From: an uncultured Paracoccaceae bacterium
GTDB taxonomy: Bacteria; Pseudomonadota; Alphaproteobacteria; Rhodobacterales; Rhodobacteraceae
Assembly (NCBI GenBank): GCA_905182105.1
Contig: CAJJAR010000010.1
Location: 41,119-105,118 of the forward strand
Length of the DNA stretch: 64,000 nucleotides
Direction of reading: 5' to 3'
The notes below the pieces were generated by a model that ran no database searches, had not been told where the DNA came from, and worked only from the letters and a program-made list of their open reading frames with translations. Numbering within the stretch: the first letter of the stretch is position 1; each line of letters begins with the position of its first letter. A program made the translations under genes and the position numbers. This document shows, one piece after another, positions 1-9,570 of the stretch.

Positions 1-137
1 GGAATTACACTAGCACTGCCCAAAAATAATTCCGATTTTTCCGCCCCGTTTGGGCCTAAAAGCGCGACGATCTCGCCTGTGGATAATTCAAGCAACACGT
101 CATTGATGACGGTAGCGATAGCTCTGGTTATTTTCAT
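1..137 (-). CDS. ABC transporter ATP-binding protein, 5' end only, degenerate Walker A
   Basis: Only the first 45 codons lie in the window, read leftward from an ATG at 137 with a purine-rich GGTGGGGG stretch upstream. The peptide contains STGEIVALLGPNG, the classic run into an ABC ATPase Walker A loop. The loop itself reads GPNGAEKSE where the family has GPNGAGKST, so the invariant glycine before the lysine is Glu and the Ser/Thr that follows is Glu. Only about 13 residues precede the core, shorter than the usual 25 or so, and no A-loop aromatic is obvious. It may be a decayed gene or a fragment; the rest lies outside the window, so transporter type cannot be told. Confidence 0.5.
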   Translation of the reverse strand, partial: MKITRAIATVINDVLLELSTGEIVALLGPNGAEKSELFLGSASVI

Positions 138-237
138 CTGAGCCCCCACCAGATTTGGTGGAGACGTTGTTTGAGAACACAGATTTTATAGAGAACCCCT
201 TAAAATAAATGGAGTGTTACTGGATCTCAGAGAAATT

Positions 238-870
238 CTACTTTGTTCCAAACATCCGGTCACCCGCATCGCCCAATCCCGGGATGATATAGCCGATCTC
301 ATTCAGTTTTTCATCCACAGATGCGGTCACAATGCACACATCAGGATGCGCTTCTTTCATGCGTGCGACGCCTTCGGGGGCCGCCAAAAGGCAAAGGAAT
401 AGAATGTTGGTGGCACCTGCTTCTTTCAACAGATCAATCGCCGCAACTGAACTATTGCCAGTGGCCAACATCGGGTCGACGGCGATGACCAACCGCTGGT
501 CTAGCGCATCAGGAACTTTGAAATAATACTGAACCGGCTGAAGCGTTTCCTCGTCGCGGTACAGCCCTACGAACCCAACACGCGCGGATGGGATCAAATC
601 AAGCACACCATCAAGAAGGCCATTGCCCGCCCGCAAAATCGAAATCAATGCTAGTTTTTTACCAGCCAGTGTTGGCGCATCCATTGGCTGCATAGGGGTT
701 TCGATACGTTCGGTTGTCATAGGCAACTCACGGGTCACCTCATAAGCTAAAAGCTGTGCAATTTCGCGCAAAAGCTGGCGGAATAGCACCTTAGGTGTGC
801 CCTTATCGCGCATGATAGACAATTTGTGCTGGACCAACGGGTGATCAACGACAGTCAAATGCTCAGACAT
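238..870 (-). CDS. upp: Uracil phosphoribosyltransferase
   Basis: Converts uracil and PRPP to UMP in cytosolic pyrimidine salvage. The 210-residue length is normal for the family. The PRPP loop is visible as [11 protein letters not shown] near residue 130, and the C-terminus carries the uracil-binding stretch [14 protein letters not shown] typical of Upp. The ATG at 870 has GGAG a few bases upstream (875-880 on the plus strand reads gagaactcc in complement). It is the last gene of a leftward salvage unit cdd-deoA-deoB-upp, separated from deoB by 69 bp without an obvious terminator, so co-transcription is likely. Its product UMP completes recycling of the uracil released by DeoA. Confidence 0.97.
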   Translation of the reverse strand: MSEHLTVVDHPLVQHKLSIMRDKGTPKVLFRQLLREIAQLLAYEVTRELPMTTERIETPMQPMDAPTLAGKKLALISILRAGNGLLDGVLDLIPSARVGFVGLYRDEETLQPVQYYFKVPDALDQRLVIAVDPMLATGNSSVAAIDLLKEAGATNILFLCLLAAPEGVARMKEAHPDVCIVTASVDEKLNEIGYIIPGLGDAGDRMFGTK

Positions 871-939
871 GGAGAACTCCTTTGTGTTTAGGTATTATTG
901 CCAAGGTGCGCAGACAGACGCAACCTAAGACGGGGTTGT

Positions 940-2142
940 TTATGCACTGATACCCAAATGTGCAAAAACTATCGCTGCGACATCAACGAAACCGATATGC
1001 CCCAGCTCTTTGGCTTTGCCGCCTGCAATAACAACAGGAACCCGCTCGCGGGTGTGATCAGTGCCAATCCAAGTCGGATCATTACCGTGATCTGCAGTAA
1101 ACACCATGATATCATCAGGGCCAAGGCGTGCCATCATACTACCAATTTTACGGTCGAACCACTCAAGATGACGGGCATAGCCCGAGACATCGCGGCGATG
1201 ACCATACTGACTGTCAAATTCCACAAAATTCGCAAAGGTCAAACTGCCCTCAACCGCGTCACTCACCAGATCATCCAGATGCTGCATCAGCTGGGCATCG
1301 GTGCCTTTGCGCACCTCGTCAAAACCCTGCATCGAAAAGATGTCACCAATTTTGCCAATCGCGTAAACATAACGGCCTGCGTCTTGGACCCAGTTGCTTA
1401 GGACAGTTGCGGGTGGTGTGATTGCGTAATCGCGTCTATGCGGTGTGCGCTCAAAATTACCAGGCTCGCCCATAAACGGACGGGCAATAACGCGGCCCAG
1501 TTTCATTGCGTGCAACTTGGGTGCAAGCCGTTCACACAGGTCCAACAACCGCTCCAACCCAAAGGTTTCTTCATGCGCTGCGATCTGCAGGACGCTGTCG
1601 GCAGAGGTGTAGCAGATGGGCTGACCCATTTGCATATGGGCAGCGCCAAATTCGTCGATAACGCCCGTGCCTGACGCGTGACTGTTGCTTAAGATGCCAT
1701 CAACATTGGCGATTTCACATATCGCTTTGGTCACCTCATCAGGGAACGCTGGCGTCTCGTCTGGAAAATAGTGCCAATCCCAAGGAACAGGTAATCCTGC
1801 CAATTCCCAATGACCTGAAGGCGTATCCTTGCCTCTGGACACCTCTTCGGCCGCGCCCCAAGTGCCGGTCGCTGGTGCACCATCAAAGGAACGCCCATTC
1901 GCCAACGCCTCAGCGTGGAACATGCCCAGCGCGGCAAGGTTTGGAATATTTAGGGGGCCACTGCGCCCCTCTTCAGCCAATCCATCGGCGCAGGCCTGTG
2001 CGATGTGGCCAAAGGTGTTTGATCCCGTATCAGGCAAATCACCGTTGAAATATTGATCGGCGTCCGGTGCCCCGCCAATACCGACAGAATCCAGAACGAC
2101 CAAGAAGGCACGCCCTTTTGCCGACTGGTCGCTCACAGCCAT
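940..2142 (-). CDS. deoB: Phosphopentomutase
   Basis: Interconverts (deoxy)ribose 1-phosphate and 5-phosphate, channelling the sugar released by nucleoside phosphorolysis into central metabolism. It belongs to the alkaline-phosphatase-like metalloenzymes: the N-terminal metal-binding stretch LVVLDSVGIGGAPDAD and the C-terminal FTADHGNDPTWIGTDHTRE metal ligands are both present. About 400 residues, the usual length. I chose the ATG at 2142, which overlaps the deoA stop by one base (TGATG); a GTG three bases upstream is also possible and would make a four-base overlap. The tight junction argues for translational coupling with deoA. Confidence 0.96.
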   Translation of the reverse strand: MAVSDQSAKGRAFLVVLDSVGIGGAPDADQYFNGDLPDTGSNTFGHIAQACADGLAEEGRSGPLNIPNLAALGMFHAEALANGRSFDGAPATGTWGAAEEVSRGKDTPSGHWELAGLPVPWDWHYFPDETPAFPDEVTKAICEIANVDGILSNSHASGTGVIDEFGAAHMQMGQPICYTSADSVLQIAAHEETFGLERLLDLCERLAPKLHAMKLGRVIARPFMGEPGNFERTPHRRDYAITPPATVLSNWVQDAGRYVYAIGKIGDIFSMQGFDEVRKGTDAQLMQHLDDLVSDAVEGSLTFANFVEFDSQYGHRRDVSGYARHLEWFDRKIGSMMARLGPDDIMVFTADHGNDPTWIGTDHTRERVPVVIAGGKAKELGHIGFVDVAAIVFAHLGISA

Positions 2143-3455
2143 CACCCAATTCTTTCGTGAATTAGGTTTGGTAGCGTTGGTTTTGTGCTGCCAAAGGTGA
2201 TGGCCGCGCGCAATGCGCGTTCTGCTGCATCAGCCTGATCTGGGCGCCCTGCGTGCACAACGGCCAAAGGATAACCTTTGCTAACTTTAGTGCCCAAACA
2301 AACAACGTCTGAGTAGCCCACAGCCGGATTGATCCGATCCGTTTCAACAAAGCGACCGCCGCCCATTGCAACAACAGCCAACCCCAATGCTTCACCATCA
2401 ATAGAAGTGATATAGCCTGATTGCTCGGCCGAAACTTCGCGGATCACAGTTGCTTCGGGCAAGAAACGCGCCCAGTTTTCTGCAAATTTCACAGGACCGC
2501 CCATGCCAGCGATCATTTGGGCCAAACGTTCTGCCGCACGACCATCACGAATAGCGTTCACAATCATTTCAGCGCCGAATTGCACATCATCTGCCAGTTT
2601 CGCATTGGCCAACAATACGCCACCTAAAGCCGCACAAATATCTACCAACGGTCCCTTAGGACTAACCGTCAAAACGCGCATGACTTCGGCCACTTCCAAC
2701 GCATTGCCCATCGCAGGTGCCAAAGGTTGGCTCATATCGCTAATAACCGCGGTTGTACGACAACCTGCGGCATTCGCAGTTATTGTCAGTGCCTCTGCCA
2801 AACCACGCGCCTTATCGATATCTTTCATAAAAGCACCGCTGCCAGTTTTGACGTCTAGAACCAAGCCATCCAAACCACCTGCCAACTTTTTGGACAGGAT
2901 CGAGGCTGTGATCAGGTCCATGCTTTCCACTGTAGAGGTCACGTCGCGGACTGCGTACAAACGTTTGTCCGCAGGCGCGATCGAAGCACTTGCGCCCACA
3001 ATGGCACAGCCCGCTTTAGTCACAACGTCGCGGAATTTGCGTTCGCTCAATTGCGTGCTGACACCGGGGATGGATTCCAATTTATCCAACGTCCCGCCAG
3101 TGTGACCTAAACCACGCCCAGAAATCATCGGCACAAACGCACCACACGCAGCCAAGGCAGGGGCCAACAACAAGCTAACGCAATCACCAACGCCGCCTGT
3201 TGAGTGCTTGTCTAAAATTGGACCATCCAATTTCCATGACATAACAGATCCGCTGTCGCGCATGGCGATGGTCAACGCAACACGTCCCACATCACCCAAG
3301 CCATTCAAGCAAACCGCCATCGCAAACGCACCCGCTTGTGCGTCACTTACAGTATGATCAGCCAAACCTTGGGCAAACCATGCCAATTCTTGGCGGTTTG
3401 GCGTTTGGCGCTGTCTCAGTTTTCCGATAACACCACGTGCTGTAATCTCGTTCAT
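2142..3455 (-). CDS. deoA: Thymidine phosphorylase
   Basis: Phosphorolyses thymidine or deoxyuridine to the base and deoxyribose 1-phosphate. The 437-residue protein shows the family signature SGRGLGHTGGTLDKLE around residue 113 and the phosphate-binding KHSTGGVGD loop near residue 84; the three-domain length is normal. It starts six bases after cdd ends and overlaps deoB at its own stop, so cdd, deoA and deoB are one transcript. Together they convert cytidine or deoxycytidine to uracil plus pentose phosphate. Confidence 0.97.
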   Translation of the reverse strand: MNEITARGVIGKLRQRQTPNRQELAWFAQGLADHTVSDAQAGAFAMAVCLNGLGDVGRVALTIAMRDSGSVMSWKLDGPILDKHSTGGVGDCVSLLLAPALAACGAFVPMISGRGLGHTGGTLDKLESIPGVSTQLSERKFRDVVTKAGCAIVGASASIAPADKRLYAVRDVTSTVESMDLITASILSKKLAGGLDGLVLDVKTGSGAFMKDIDKARGLAEALTITANAAGCRTTAVISDMSQPLAPAMGNALEVAEVMRVLTVSPKGPLVDICAALGGVLLANAKLADDVQFGAEMIVNAIRDGRAAERLAQMIAGMGGPVKFAENWARFLPEATVIREVSAEQSGYITSIDGEALGLAVVAMGGGRFVETDRINPAVGYSDVVCLGTKVSKGYPLAVVHAGRPDQADAAERALRAAITFGSTKPTLPNLIHERIG

Positions 3456-3460
3456 TGCGG

Positions 3461-3850
3461 TTACTCTTTCAAAAAAGCGGCATCAAAGGCACCGGGCAAA
3501 AGCGCGTCCATGCGGATCACCTGTTCTTCCCCTGTTATAGTGGCCATTGTTATCTCAACATCACCCTTGGCAAATTCAGCCAGCTTTTGACGGCATCCAC
3601 CACAAGGCGGTACAGGTTTATCTGCACCCGCAACAACATAAGCCGCCTCTAGTTCAGTTTCACCCGCAGCAATCATCGCCGCGATTGCACCAGCTTCGGC
3701 ACATGTGCCTTCAGGATAAGCCGCGTTTTCAACATTACACCCAGAGTAAACAGCCCCAGAAGGGGTACGAATAGCCGCCCCCACTTTAAACTGTGAATAA
3801 GGAGCATAGGCGTTTTCACGCACTGCAATGGCCGCGTCTTTTAGTAACAT
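3461..3850 (-). CDS. cdd: Cytidine deaminase
   Basis: Zinc-dependent hydrolytic deamination of cytidine and deoxycytidine to the uridines. The 129-residue protein has the zinc and catalytic motifs of the homotetrameric family: TCAEAGA (catalytic Glu and first Cys ligand) near residue 50 and PPCGGCRQ near residue 85, plus the substrate loop AYAPYSQFKVGAA. A longer reading frame extends 26 codons upstream, but those codons overlap the preceding gene and are not family-like; the ATG at 3850 gives the standard N-terminus. It directly abuts the VOC/bicupin gene upstream (one base apart) and heads the classic salvage genes. Confidence 0.96.
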   Translation of the reverse strand: MLLKDAAIAVRENAYAPYSQFKVGAAIRTPSGAVYSGCNVENAAYPEGTCAEAGAIAAMIAAGETELEAAYVVAGADKPVPPCGGCRQKLAEFAKGDVEITMATITGEEQVIRMDALLPGAFDAAFLKE

Positions 3851-3851
3851 T

Positions 3852-4940
3852 TCATTTCCCAACAATTGTATCGAACGCAGCAGGTAAGGACACTTCGAGC
3901 AGTTCCAAATCGGCCGAAGGGTTTGCATACCGCGTCTTCATGTCCGGCGGAATAACAAATGCGTCTCCCGCCTCAAGGGTATGAGGATCACGTCCTTCCC
4001 CCTCAAGTGTCATTGTTCCCTCCATTACGAAGGTGAACAAGATATCGGTGGTGTGTTTAGTCCAGTCTTGGACACCCTCGCCCACACGGACCACATGGAC
4101 GCCAGCAACGTCCCTTGTATGCTCAGCAATGGTTGTATCGCGGCTTTGCAGACCTGGAACACGAAACGGCTTCCATGTCGCCTCATCAGCTTTGTGATGC
4201 ACAAAACGCTGTCCGTTGAATTCACACGTTGGATTGGCAGGGCCGTTAGGCAACTGCATATCATGATCGATCGTTGTGACATGCTCAGCAGGAACGCCAA
4301 TTTCGATCACTTCGATATTGTCAGAAGCATATAAAACGCGGTGACGGATTTGCGGCGGCTGAATGACACAATTGCCAGCATAAAGGCGGAATGGTTCACC
4401 CTGATTTTCATAAACCAAATCAACCCAGCCACGATAACAGAATATTAATTGAAACCCAACCGTATGGTAATGGACCATGTCCGGCACAGGACCACCATCA
4501 GGAATGCGAATATGACTGGCTATAATAGAACCACCCAAACGATCAGGGATCAGGTCACGATAATGCATACCCGCACGCCCAATCACCCAAGGGGCCTGAT
4601 CCGCCAAACGGCGCACCACGAAAGAGTGAATTGTCTCCGGCATAACAAAGGGTTCGTGCAACGCTTCAATCGCGACCTGCGTCCCACCGGGAGACGTCAA
4701 CGCGCACTCGCCATCGGCAAAACCCTCAACATCTTCCGTGCGGATCAGTAATTGTCCCGCGCCAGCATCAAGGCCCGCATCAAGGCGCACAGACAAACCA
4801 TGGCCCGAAAACACAGCAACAGCAGGGTCATCGGCTGGATAAATCATATCCATCCGCATCCCCAACACTTTGTTGAAAAACTCAATATCGCCACGCAAAT
4901 CATGCGTTGGCAAACAAACCTCTGCGCGTATCTCTGTCAT
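3852..4940 (-). CDS. VOC (glyoxalase-like) plus bicupin fusion protein of unknown substrate
   Basis: A 362-residue protein whose first 90 or so residues look like a vicinal-oxygen-chelate/glyoxalase fold (LPTHDLRGDIEFFNKVLGMR), followed by two cupin barrels. Cupin 1 has VHYHTVGFQLIFCYRGWVDL; cupin 2 ends with TLEAGDAFVIPPDMKTRY. Possible metal ligands are His in VHYHT and in RHRV, but the second cupin appears to lack a full His set. I chose the ATG at 4940 because the 12 codons before it are not conserved-looking. It is the first gene of the leftward salvage unit, one base from cdd, so a role in nucleoside or base-derived metabolite handling is an inference from position only. The enzyme activity is unknown. 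Confidence 0.8.
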   Translation of the reverse strand: MTEIRAEVCLPTHDLRGDIEFFNKVLGMRMDMIYPADDPAVAVFSGHGLSVRLDAGLDAGAGQLLIRTEDVEGFADGECALTSPGGTQVAIEALHEPFVMPETIHSFVVRRLADQAPWVIGRAGMHYRDLIPDRLGGSIIASHIRIPDGGPVPDMVHYHTVGFQLIFCYRGWVDLVYENQGEPFRLYAGNCVIQPPQIRHRVLYASDNIEVIEIGVPAEHVTTIDHDMQLPNGPANPTCEFNGQRFVHHKADEATWKPFRVPGLQSRDTTIAEHTRDVAGVHVVRVGEGVQDWTKHTTDILFTFVMEGTMTLEGEGRDPHTLEAGDAFVIPPDMKTRYANPSADLELLEVSLPAAFDTIVGK

Positions 4941-5011
4941 GGGATGCAGCCTGATACGGGGCAGCCCAATTGGCAACCCATCAAGCGGTGTTCTTTACAA
5001 TTAGCAACACA

Positions 5012-5051
5012 ATGCTAGCATTCATAAAAATAATAGTTTAATATTAAACTA
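5012..5051. promoter_or_regulatory. Two perfect palindromes between the salvage operon and maeB
   Basis: The short divergent region holds a 10-bp palindrome ATGCTAGCAT at 5012-5021 and an 18-bp perfect palindrome TAGTTTAATATTAAACTA at 5034-5051. The latter lies 14 bp before the maeB ribosome-binding site, the position of a repressor operator. Its ends fit the loose T.GT...AC.A form used by GntR-type regulators, but that assignment is only suggestive. Either flanking gene could be the target. Confidence 0.5.
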
Positions 5052-5075
5052 AATATGAAAATGCCGGAGGCTCTC

Positions 5076-7349
5076 ATGTCCGATACCCCAAATCTACGCC
5101 AAGCCGCCCTTGATTATCACGAGTTTCCGCGCCCCGGAAAACTGGAAATCCGTGCGACAAAACCTTTGGCGAACGGACGTGATCTGGCGCGGGCCTATTC
5201 ACCGGGTGTGGCTGAGGCCTGTTTGGAAATTCAAGCGAACCCAGCGGATGCAGCTCGATATACATCACGTGCCAATTTGGTTGCAGTTGTTACCAATGGG
5301 ACAGCGGTTTTGGGATTGGGTAACATCGGTGCGCTTGCGTCCAAACCCGTGATGGAAGGCAAGGCGGTTCTGTTCAAGAAATTCGCGGCCATCGACTGCT
5401 TTGACATCGAAGTGAACGAAACCGACCCTGAAAAGCTAGCGGATATCGTTTGCGCTCTTGAGCCAACATTTGGCGCAATTAACCTTGAAGACATCAAAGC
5501 GCCAGAGTGCTTTATCGTTGAAAAAATCTGCCGTGAGCGGATGAACATTCCCGTCTTCCACGACGACCAGCACGGTACCGCGATTGTTGTTGGTGCAGCC
5601 GTCAAGAACGCACTCTATGTTACAGACAAGAAATTCGAAGACATTAAGATTGTTTCAACAGGTGGCGGCGCAGCCGGCATTGCCTGCCTCAATATGCTGA
5701 TAAAAATGGGCGTGAAACGCGAAAACATCTGGCTGTGTGATATTCACGGTTTGGTCTATGAAGGCCGCAAAATCGATATGAACCCTGCCAAGGCCGCGTT
5801 CGCACAACCCAGCGAATGCCGTACTTTGGATGATGTGATCGCAGGGGCTGATATGTTCCTTGGGCTGTCTGGCCCAGGTGTTCTGAAGCAAGATCACGTA
5901 CGTCAAATGACCAAACAACCGATCGTGTTTGCACTGGCCAACCCAACGCCCGAAATTCTGCCTGACCTTGTGCGCGAAGTTGCCCCTGATGCAATTATCG
6001 CAACCGGGCGCAGTGATTTTCCAAACCAGGTAAACAACGTGCTGTGTTTCCCCTTCATCTTCCGCGGTGCGCTGGATGTGGGTGCGACACAAATCAACGA
6101 CGAAATGCAGCTGGCTTGTATTGATGGCATCGCCGAACTGGCCCGCGCCACAACATCAGCCGAAGCCGCCGCCGCCTATCAAGGCGAGCAGATGACATTT
6201 GGTGCAGATTACTTGATCCCAAAACCATTCGATCCACGCCTTGTCGGTATCGTCAGCTCAGCAGTGGCCAAGGCTGCAATGGAAACGGGTGTTGCGACAC
6301 GCCCAATTGAGGATTTGGAAGCCTACAAAACCAAACTCGACGGTTCCGTGTTCAAATCCGCATTGGTCATGCGTCCTGTGTTCGAGGCAGCACGCGCCAC
6401 GCCACGCCGCATCGTATTTGCAGAGGGCGAAGATGAACGTGTGTTACGTGCCGCCCAAGCGATGATTGAAGAGACAACCGAACGCCCAATCCTGATTGGT
6501 CGCCCAGAGGTGATCGAAACCCGCATCAAACGCGCCGGCCTGAACATTGTACTTGGTGAAAACGCTGATCTGGTAAATCCGCAAAACGATCCAAGGTACC
6601 GCGAATATTGGGGCTCTTATCACGAATTGATGGCCCGGCGCGGCATTACTCCTGATCTGGCACGTGCAATCATGCGCACTAACTCCACCGCAATTGGTAC
6701 GGTCATGGTTCACCGCGAAGAAGCAGACAGCCTGATTTGCGGCACCTTCGGCGAATTCCGTTGGCACATGAAATACGTGACACAGGTTTTGGGGCGTGGT
6801 GCCCTACACCCGGTTGGTGCTTTGTCCATGATGATCCTTGAGGATGGTCCACTGTTCATCGGTGACACTCATGTTCACACAGAACCAACGCCACAACAGC
6901 TCGCTGAAATCACAATTGGGGCTGCACGCCACGTGCGCCGCTTCGGGATTGAGCCAAAAATCGCACTTTGTGCGCAATCACAGTTTGGCAATCAGCCAGG
7001 TGGTACAGGAGAACGCGTGCGCGCTGCGTTGGATATCCTAGACGCCTCATCACACGACTTTGCCTATGAAGGTGAAATGAACATCGACGCGGCCCTTGAT
7101 CCAGAACTGCGCGCGCGCATTCTGCCCCAAGGCCGCTTGGATGGTGCCGCAAACGTCTTGATCTTTGCCCACGCAGACGCAGCATCTGGTGTGCGCAACA
7201 TCCTGAAGATGAAAGGTGGCGGTCTAGAGGTTGGACCAATCTTGATGGGTATGGGCAACCGTGCACACATCGTATCGCCGTCCATCACGGCGCGTGGACT
7301 TTTGAACATGGCTGCGATTGCAGGCACGCCTGTCGCACAATACGGCTAA
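5076..7349 (+). CDS. maeB: NADP-dependent malic enzyme with phosphotransacetylase domain
   Basis: Oxidative decarboxylation of malate to pyruvate with NADP, supplying pyruvate and NADPH during growth on C2-C4 acids. The N-terminal 430 residues are the malic enzyme part: the YSPGVAEAC loop, catalytic FHDDQHGTA, and the NAD(P) Rossmann motif [10 protein letters not shown]. The C-terminal part (about 430-757) is a phosphate acetyltransferase-like domain with [14 protein letters not shown], which in MaeB proteins is usually regulatory. I chose ATG 5076 because GGAGG sits seven bases upstream; the ATG at 5055 has no such site. Monocistronic, with palindromes in front. Confidence 0.95.
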   Translation: MSDTPNLRQAALDYHEFPRPGKLEIRATKPLANGRDLARAYSPGVAEACLEIQANPADAARYTSRANLVAVVTNGTAVLGLGNIGALASKPVMEGKAVLFKKFAAIDCFDIEVNETDPEKLADIVCALEPTFGAINLEDIKAPECFIVEKICRERMNIPVFHDDQHGTAIVVGAAVKNALYVTDKKFEDIKIVSTGGGAAGIACLNMLIKMGVKRENIWLCDIHGLVYEGRKIDMNPAKAAFAQPSECRTLDDVIAGADMFLGLSGPGVLKQDHVRQMTKQPIVFALANPTPEILPDLVREVAPDAIIATGRSDFPNQVNNVLCFPFIFRGALDVGATQINDEMQLACIDGIAELARATTSAEAAAAYQGEQMTFGADYLIPKPFDPRLVGIVSSAVAKAAMETGVATRPIEDLEAYKTKLDGSVFKSALVMRPVFEAARATPRRIVFAEGEDERVLRAAQAMIEETTERPILIGRPEVIETRIKRAGLNIVLGENADLVNPQNDPRYREYWGSYHELMARRGITPDLARAIMRTNSTAIGTVMVHREEADSLICGTFGEFRWHMKYVTQVLGRGALHPVGALSMMILEDGPLFIGDTHVHTEPTPQQLAEITIGAARHVRRFGIEPKIALCAQSQFGNQPGGTGERVRAALDILDASSHDFAYEGEMNIDAALDPELRARILPQGRLDGAANVLIFAHADAASGVRNILKMKGGGLEVGPILMGMGNRAHIVSPSITARGLLNMAAIAGTPVAQYG

Positions 7350-7352
7350 AAA

Positions 7353-7382
7353 TTTGGGAGGGATCATTTGGTCTCTCCCAAA
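7353..7382 (+). terminator. Hairpin after maeB
   Basis: TTTGGGAG at 7353-7360 pairs with CTCCCAAA ending at 7382, extended by GA/TC inside. It lies four bases after the maeB stop. There is no T run, so it may stabilise the 3' end or act as a weak terminator. Confidence 0.45.
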
Positions 7383-7395
7383 CACTCACTCTCTA

Positions 7396-7473
7396 TTTGC
7401 AAATTCACGCAATCAACTTTGCAAACTCACCATCAATATTCAGCTTTGCCACCAGACACCGCAAATTTGCAAA
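7396..7473. promoter_or_regulatory. Three TTTGCAAA boxes upstream of prpE (probable ScfR/PccR-type operators)
   Basis: The octamer TTTGCAAA occurs at 7396-7403, 7418-7425 and 7466-7473; the first two are 22 bp apart (two helical turns), and the last is preceded by the palindrome GCAAATTTGC. Short-chain fatty acyl-CoA regulators such as PccR of Rhodobacter sphaeroides are known to bind TTTGCAAA repeats at propionyl-CoA genes. The gene 130 bp downstream is propionyl-CoA synthetase, which fits. No ScfR gene lies in the window. The spacing between boxes differs from the known closely spaced pair, so the exact architecture is uncertain. Confidence 0.6.
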
Positions 7474-7599
7474 GTTTCACGCCCAACTGGGCCGAAATTT
7501 CACGGCTGACAGCAAGGCAACGGCAAGGCACAAACTTAGTTTCTTGCCCATTGCGCCCTGACCTCCTAACCATTGCGTACGTTCTTGGAGGAGAAAACG

Positions 7600-9486
7600 A
7601 TGGGCTATCACGCAGAATACGACGCATGGAAATCAGATCCCGAAAGCTATTGGCTGAACGCATCCCAAGCAATCGACTGGGATGTTGCCCCGACACGCGC
7701 CCTCTTTGAACGCGGCAACAACCTTTACGAATGGTTTTCTGAGGCTCGTGTAAACACTTGTTACAACGCCGTTGACCGTCACGTTGAAAATGGCCGCGGC
7801 GATCAGGTTGCCATTATTCACGACAGCCCCATCACCAATTCCCAATCCAAAATCACATACGCCGAACTGCAGACCCACGTTGCCTCACTGGCTGGTGCGC
7901 TGGCGGCAAAAGGTGTCGGTAAAGGCGATCGCGTCATTATCTATATGCCAATGGTCGCAGAGGCCCTTGAGGCAATGCTGGCCTGTGCGCGCCTTGGCGC
8001 AGTTCACTCGGTTGTGTTTGGTGGGTTTGCTGCCAACGAATTGGCCGTACGCATCAACGACTGCACACCCAAAGCTATCATTGCCGCCTCTTGTGGTTTG
8101 GAACCAAACCGCGTGGTCGAATACAAACCGCTGCTGGACGGCGCGATTGAACTGGCTGATCACAAACCTGATTTTACCGTCATCTTGCAGCGTGAACAGA
8201 AGGTTTGCGAGCTAGGTGCAAACGATGTCGATTGGCACGATTTCCAAAAAGACACACAGCCAGCCGATTGTGTAATGGTTGAGGGCAGCCACCCTGCCTA
8301 TATTCTATACACATCCGGCACGACGGGCGCACCAAAGGGCGTTGTGCGTCCAACTGCGGGCCACTTGGTTGCGCTGAACTGGACCATGAAGAACATCTAC
8401 AACGTCGATCCGGGCGATGTGTTTTGGGCGGCCTCCGATGTGGGCTGGGTCGTTGGCCACAGCTATATATGTTACGCACCACTGATCCACGGCAACACCA
8501 CGGTCGTGTTTGAAGGCAAACCAATCGGCACCCCAGATGCGGGTACCTTCTGGCGTGTCATTTCAGAACACAACGTGCGCAGCTTTTTCACCGCCCCAAC
8601 AGCCATTCGCGCTGTTAAACGCGAAGACCCTAAAGGTGAGTTCGCCAAGAAATATGACCTAAGCTGCTTGCGTGCTTTGTATTTGGCAGGTGAACGTGCG
8701 GACCCTGATACAATCGAGTGGGCACAAGATATCCTACAAAAGCCCGTGTATGATCACTGGTGGCAGACGGAAACGGGTTACACCATCGCGGGCAACCCTG
8801 CAGGGCTTGAGGCGCTTCCGGTTAAAATCGGTTCCCCTACAGTCCCGATGCCGGGTTATGACGTGCAAATCTTGGGCGATGACGGCCATCCACTTAAACC
8901 AAACATCCTTGGTGCGATTGCAATCAAACTGCCTCTACCCCCCGGAACATTGCCAACGCTTTGGAACGCAGAAGAGCGTTTCCAAAAAAGCTATCTAACC
9001 GCATTCCCTGGTTTTTATGAAACAGGCGACGCAGGTATGATTGATGAAGATGGTTATCTATACATCATGGCGCGCACCGATGACGTGATCAACGTTGCAG
9101 GCCACCGCCTGTCCACGGGCGGTATGGAAGAAGTCTTAGCAGCGCATCCAGATGTTGCAGAATGTGCCGTGATTGGTGTGACCGATCAACTGAAAGGCCA
9201 ACTGCCGGTCGGGTTTGTTTGCCTGACAACTGGTGTTGACCGTGACCACAGTGAAATCACTGCAGAATGCGTGAAGTTGGTGCGCGAACGTATCGGCCCA
9301 GTCGCCGCGTTTAAGCTTGCAGTTGTTGTGGATCGCTTGCCGAAAACACGGTCTGGCAAAATCTTGCGCGGCACGATGGTAAAAATTGCCGATAGCGAGA
9401 GTTTCAAGATGCCAGCAACAATCGACGATCCGGTCATTCTGGACGAGATCAAAGTTGCATTGCAGACAATCGGCTACGCCAAATAA
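7600..9486 (+). CDS. prpE: Propionate--CoA ligase (propionyl-CoA synthetase)
   Basis: Activates propionate (and probably acetate) to its CoA ester through an acyl-adenylate. The 628-residue protein has the AMP-binding P-loop YTSGTTGAPKG near residue 238, the ETGDAGMIDEDGY adenylation region near 480, and the C-terminal catalytic lysine motif PKTRSGKILR near 590. The opening GYHAEYDAWKSDPESYW is typical of PrpE rather than Acs. ATG 7600 follows TTGGAGGAG at the right distance; a start nine codons earlier lacks one. Three TTTGCAAA boxes upstream suggest acyl-CoA responsive control. It is followed by convergent nadK with no clear terminator between. Confidence 0.94.
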   Translation: MGYHAEYDAWKSDPESYWLNASQAIDWDVAPTRALFERGNNLYEWFSEARVNTCYNAVDRHVENGRGDQVAIIHDSPITNSQSKITYAELQTHVASLAGALAAKGVGKGDRVIIYMPMVAEALEAMLACARLGAVHSVVFGGFAANELAVRINDCTPKAIIAASCGLEPNRVVEYKPLLDGAIELADHKPDFTVILQREQKVCELGANDVDWHDFQKDTQPADCVMVEGSHPAYILYTSGTTGAPKGVVRPTAGHLVALNWTMKNIYNVDPGDVFWAASDVGWVVGHSYICYAPLIHGNTTVVFEGKPIGTPDAGTFWRVISEHNVRSFFTAPTAIRAVKREDPKGEFAKKYDLSCLRALYLAGERADPDTIEWAQDILQKPVYDHWWQTETGYTIAGNPAGLEALPVKIGSPTVPMPGYDVQILGDDGHPLKPNILGAIAIKLPLPPGTLPTLWNAEERFQKSYLTAFPGFYETGDAGMIDEDGYLYIMARTDDVINVAGHRLSTGGMEEVLAAHPDVAECAVIGVTDQLKGQLPVGFVCLTTGVDRDHSEITAECVKLVRERIGPVAAFKLAVVVDRLPKTRSGKILRGTMVKIADSESFKMPATIDDPVILDEIKVALQTIGYAK

Positions 9487-9570
9487 GCCTGCATATTTTT
9501 GCAAAGCATAGTGAATGGATGTTGATTCTTGGTTCAGGCCTTGGCTCGGTGTCCATTTTTGTTAGCAGGT

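Noticed and set aside
9498..9505. A fourth TTTGCAAA box after prpE as an operator
   Set aside because: It lies between two convergent gene ends with no promoter to control, so it is probably chance.
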